Source: JALORV01 sp035429725 (GTDB taxonomy: Bacteria > Pseudomonadota > Gammaproteobacteria > Burkholderiales > Burkholderiaceae_F). From it: 7,314 nucleotides of DNA. Location: positions 1 to 7,314 of the forward strand of contig DAOMFI010000139.1 in NCBI GenBank assembly GCA_035429725.1. Direction: 5' to 3'. The position numbers and the translations under genes were made by a program. The notes beneath the pieces are model-generated. The model was not told the origin of the DNA. It worked only from the letters and a program-made list of their open reading frames with translations, and did not search any database. Numbering within the stretch: the stretch's first letter is position 1; each line of letters starts with the position of its first letter. Below, in pieces: positions 5,402 to 7,314 of this stretch.

Positions 5402-6850
5402 TCACGCCCTCGCGAACCTCATCGCCTTCATCGTTTCAGCAATACCCAACAGGCCCATCAATCGCTTGAGGTTGTATGCCAGCACGTGCAGGCTGACTTC
5501 CGTCGGCACATGCTTCGACGTCTTCATCAGGAAGTGCGTCGATCCCATCCAGTACTTGAGTGTCCCGAAGACGTGCTCGACGGTTCGCCTTCGGATCTTC
5601 ATAGCGTTGGGGTTGCGGTCCAGTCTGTGCTGCATGTCGTCGAGAACGTCCTCATGCTCCCAACGACGGATCCGTCGGAAACTGGCCGGCGTGCACTGGG
5701 CCTTCATCGGGCAATCGCTGCAGCCGTAGCGCACGTAGCTGTGAAGGACCATCCCGTCACCGTCGATCCTGTCGGGTCCTCTGCGCAGGATCTGGCCTGC
5801 AGGGCAACGATAGGCATCAGCCTTGGCATCGAACACGAAGTCGGCCTTGCTGAATCGCCCTTGGGACTTGCTGCCAGAAGTCATGGGCTTGGGGATGTAG
5901 GTCTGCACACCGGACTTCTCGGCGGCGAGGATCTCCGTGCCCTTGTAGTAGCCCCGGTCGGCGATCAAGCCGATGCCCTTGCGCCCGAGTCCCTCTTGCG
6001 CCTTGCGGGCCATGGATGCCAGGGCCGTGCGGTCGTGGCCGACGTTGAGCACCTCGTGGGCGACGATGAAGTGGTGCGTGGTGTCCGTGGCGATCTGCAC
6101 GTTGTAGCCCACGATTCCGGTGCCCCTGCCGCTGGTGGCCATGGAGCGTGCATCAGGATCGGTCAGCGAGAGTTGCTGGTCGGGCTGCCGCTGCAGTTGT
6201 CGCTCCACCTCTCGCAGCTCGTTCATCTGGCGGCGCAACTTGCCCAGCTTGTCCTGCAGTCGCTCCGTCCTGACAGGCAGGTCGACGGGCTGTGTGCGGT
6301 CCGCAGTGTCCAAGGCTTCCAGGTAGCGGTCGATGCTCTCCTGAATCTGCTTCATCCGCTGCTCCAGCTTGTGCGGCGTGAAGTTGCGGTCGCGGTTGTT
6401 GACCGCCTTGAACTTGCTGCCGTCCACGGCGACGACACCGTCCACGAGAAGCTTGAGCCTACGGCAGATGGCCACGAACTGGCTGCAGGCCTGGCGGATG
6501 CCGCGGCCGTTGTCGCGGCGGAAGTCGGCGATGGTCTTGAAGTCCGGGGCCAGCCGGCCCGTCAACCACATCAGCTCGACATTGCGCTGGCACTCGCGCT
6601 CCAGGCGACGGCTGCTCTGCACGCGGTTGAGGTAGCCGTAGATGTAGATCTTCAGCAGCACACCGGGGTGGTACGCAGGGCGGCCTGTCGCGGCCGGCAC
6701 CATTCCTTCAAAGCCAGCGACGGCGAGATCCAACTCATCGACGAACGCGTCAATGACTCGAACCGGGTTGTCCTCAGCTATGAAGTCCTCCAGGCACTCT
6801 GGCAGCAGCGTGACCTGCTGTCGATCCCGGCCCTCAACGTATCGCGGCAT
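5402..6850 (-). CDS. IS1182-family DDE transposase
   Basis: A 482-residue protein beginning MPRYVEGRDRQQVTLLPECL. I place the start at 6850, where the sequence begins to match the family and has AGGAG about six bases upstream; an in-frame ATG at 6904 would add 18 residues reaching almost to the terminal repeat. The N-terminal domain (DUF772/InsH-like, about 20-110) contains GRPAYHPGVLLKIYIYGYLN and PDFKTIADFRRDN. The catalytic core shows D143 in AVDGSKFKAVNNR, D298 in LIADRGYYKG and E425 in RRRTVEHVFGTLKYWMG, the expected D-D-E triad. Between the first two lies a charged, probably coiled-coil insertion (about 160-225). Cys349, Cys377, Cys380 and Cys386 form a Cys cluster (YRCPAGQ, YGCSDCPMKAQC) of the kind seen in this family. 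It acts on the element's own terminal repeats for cut-and-paste transposition. It appears intact. Confidence 0.95.
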   Translation of the reverse strand: MPRYVEGRDRQQVTLLPECLEDFIAEDNPVRVIDAFVDELDLAVAGFEGMVPAATGRPAYHPGVLLKIYIYGYLNRVQSSRRLERECQRNVELMWLTGRLAPDFKTIADFRRDNGRGIRQACSQFVAICRRLKLLVDGVVAVDGSKFKAVNNRDRNFTPHKLEQRMKQIQESIDRYLEALDTADRTQPVDLPVRTERLQDKLGKLRRQMNELREVERQLQRQPDQQLSLTDPDARSMATSGRGTGIVGYNVQIATDTTHHFIVAHEVLNVGHDRTALASMARKAQEGLGRKGIGLIADRGYYKGTEILAAEKSGVQTYIPKPMTSGSKSQGRFSKADFVFDAKADAYRCPAGQILRRGPDRIDGDGMVLHSYVRYGCSDCPMKAQCTPASFRRIRRWEHEDVLDDMQHRLDRNPNAMKIRRRTVEHVFGTLKYWMGSTHFLMKTSKHVPTEVSLHVLAYNLKRLMGLLGIAETMKAMRFARA

Positions 6851-6908
6851 ACCGGCTCCTGCGCCAGATATGCCTATGAACTCTAGACATTGCGCGCCGG
6901 TCATGTGA

Positions 6909-6928
6909 GGGGGTTTTCACACGGCCTC
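6909..6928 (-). repeat. Inverted repeat of IS1182-type element (transposase 5' side)
   Basis: Read on the minus strand it begins GAGGCCGTGTGAAAACC and matches the repeat at 5244-5263 in 18 of 20 bases. It lies upstream of the transposase start and probably contains or abuts its promoter. Confidence 0.85.
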
Positions 6929-6932
6929 GGTC
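6929..6932. repeat. Target-site duplication GGTC, right copy
   Basis: Matches the GGTC at 5240-5243 immediately outside the opposite terminal repeat. Confidence 0.55.
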
Positions 6933-6971
6933 GAAGGCAGGTCTGGGATCCGCGCGACTGAGGGACCGGAG

Positions 6972-6986
6972 CAGGTCAGAGACCTG
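6972..6986. repeat. Perfect 6-bp hairpin between IS and integrase gene
   Basis: CAGGTC (6972-6977), loop AGA, GACCTG (6981-6986). It lies about 100 bp past the stop codon of the leftward integrase gene. There is no T-run on either side, so a terminator role is doubtful; it is recorded as visible structure in an otherwise featureless 155-bp gap (6933-7087). Confidence 0.35.
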
Positions 6987-7087
6987 ACGTTCGCGCGCAG
7001 CGATGACGTCGAGCCCGACTGCCCGCGCCGACGCGCGGCGATTCGGCGCACAGGAGAACCTTGGTTGCCGCGGCCGCTCGGAACGAC

Positions 7088-7312
7088 TCAAATCGGCGCC
7101 GCCGTCGTCGCCACCTTCATCGTCGGCGGCAGCAGAGTCGGCGTGTGCGACTTCCCCGCCACCCAGGCATCGATCATGTCGGCCCACTCCTGCAGCATGT
7201 GGCGGCGCTGTTCCGCGTACTCGGCCTTGTTGTAGACGCCACGCGATGAACGCCCGTCCTCGTGGGCCAGGCACTTCTCGATCCAGTCGCTGTTGAAGCC
7301 GAGCTCGTTCAG
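7088..7312 (-). CDS. P4-type tyrosine recombinase (integrase), C-terminal 74 residues only
   Basis: A leftward frame enters from the right edge and ends at TGA 7088-7090. The visible residues include LNELGFNSDWIEKCLAHEDG, then RGVYNKAEYAEQRRHMLQEW and ADMIDAW. This is the C-terminal block of P4-like phage and island integrases: the LAH motif, then the nucleophilic Tyr (Tyr27 of this fragment, in VYNKAEY), then the E-Q-R-R helix and a W-A-x-x-[IL]-D segment. It would cleave and rejoin DNA at an attachment site to integrate or excise a mobile element. The catalytic Arg and first His lie beyond the window. The tail after IDAW (VAGKSHTPTLLPPTMK to the stop) is about 24 residues of low conservation. 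The fragment has no start codon in the window. Whether the full gene is intact cannot be judged. Confidence 0.85.
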   Translation of the reverse strand: MNELGFNSDWIEKCLAHEDGRSSRGVYNKAEYAEQRRHMLQEWADMIDAWVAGKSHTPTLLPPTMKVATTAAPI

Positions 7313-7314
7313 GA

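Larger units (their letters stand above)
5244..6928 (-). mobile_element. IS1182-family insertion sequence, apparently complete (1685 bp)
   Basis: One transposase gene lies between imperfect 20-bp inverted repeats (18/20), flanked by GGTC on both sides. The size, the single-gene layout and the transposase sequence fit the IS1182 family as I know it. On the 5' side the repeat ends 58 bp before the transposase start. On the 3' side 138 bp of non-coding DNA (5264-5401) separate the repeat from the stop codon. No frameshift or stop interrupts the gene, so the element may be recently active. Confidence 0.88.

Noticed and set aside
5486..6886. 466-residue open frame on the + strand, opposite the transposase
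   Set aside because: It is the antisense shadow of the well-supported IS1182 transposase; the composition (Leu/Val/Ala/His-rich, no domain) is typical of reverse-frame translation in high-GC DNA.
6851..6904. Transposase start at ATG 6904
   Set aside because: The 18 extra residues lie almost against the terminal repeat; ATG 6850 has an AGGAG site and matches the usual family N-terminus.
1..7314. CRISPR array or tandem-repeat system
   Set aside because: No regularly spaced direct repeats were seen anywhere in the window.

Overview
The window reads as high-GC proteobacterial DNA, most likely a betaproteobacterium of the Burkholderiales type. This rests on codon bias, an IS21-type and an IS1182-type element of the kind common there, and the gene families present; it is an inference, since no rRNA or other phylogenetic marker is in view.

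Left part (1-1575): the 5' portion of a thiolase-family gene runs leftward off the edge. It is divergent from an AraC-family regulator read rightward, with about 139 bp of shared promoter DNA between them. A GC-rich hairpin follows the regulator.

Centre-left (1575-2395): this is a decayed zone. A short C-terminal stub of an unrecognised leftward gene abuts an IS21-family relic. The relic keeps the tail of istA, the istA/istB overlap, and an istB reduced to three scraps without its ATPase core. About 270 bp of unrecognised non-coding DNA follows.

Centre (2396-5048): a complete TonB-dependent outer-membrane receptor (leftward) is divergent from a complete NikR-like ribbon-helix-helix regulator (rightward). 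The 85 bp between them carry a perfect 8+8 bp inverted repeat that looks like an operator. The arrangement suggests metal-dependent control of outer-membrane metal (or metal-chelate) uptake. Aligned to E. coli NikR from memory, however, the regulator has Met, Pro and Arg in place of three of the four high-affinity nickel ligands (H87, H89, C95), and it has a long His-containing tail. It may therefore sense something other than nickel, or bind nickel differently. This is the most interesting point in the window.

Right part (5049-7314): an apparently intact IS1182-family insertion sequence is bounded by 18/20-matching inverted repeats and a GGTC direct repeat. Beyond it lies the C-terminal end of a P4-type tyrosine recombinase, read leftward and entering from the right edge. 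The receptor/regulator pair is thus bracketed by mobile DNA, consistent with (but not proof of) a genomic-island setting.
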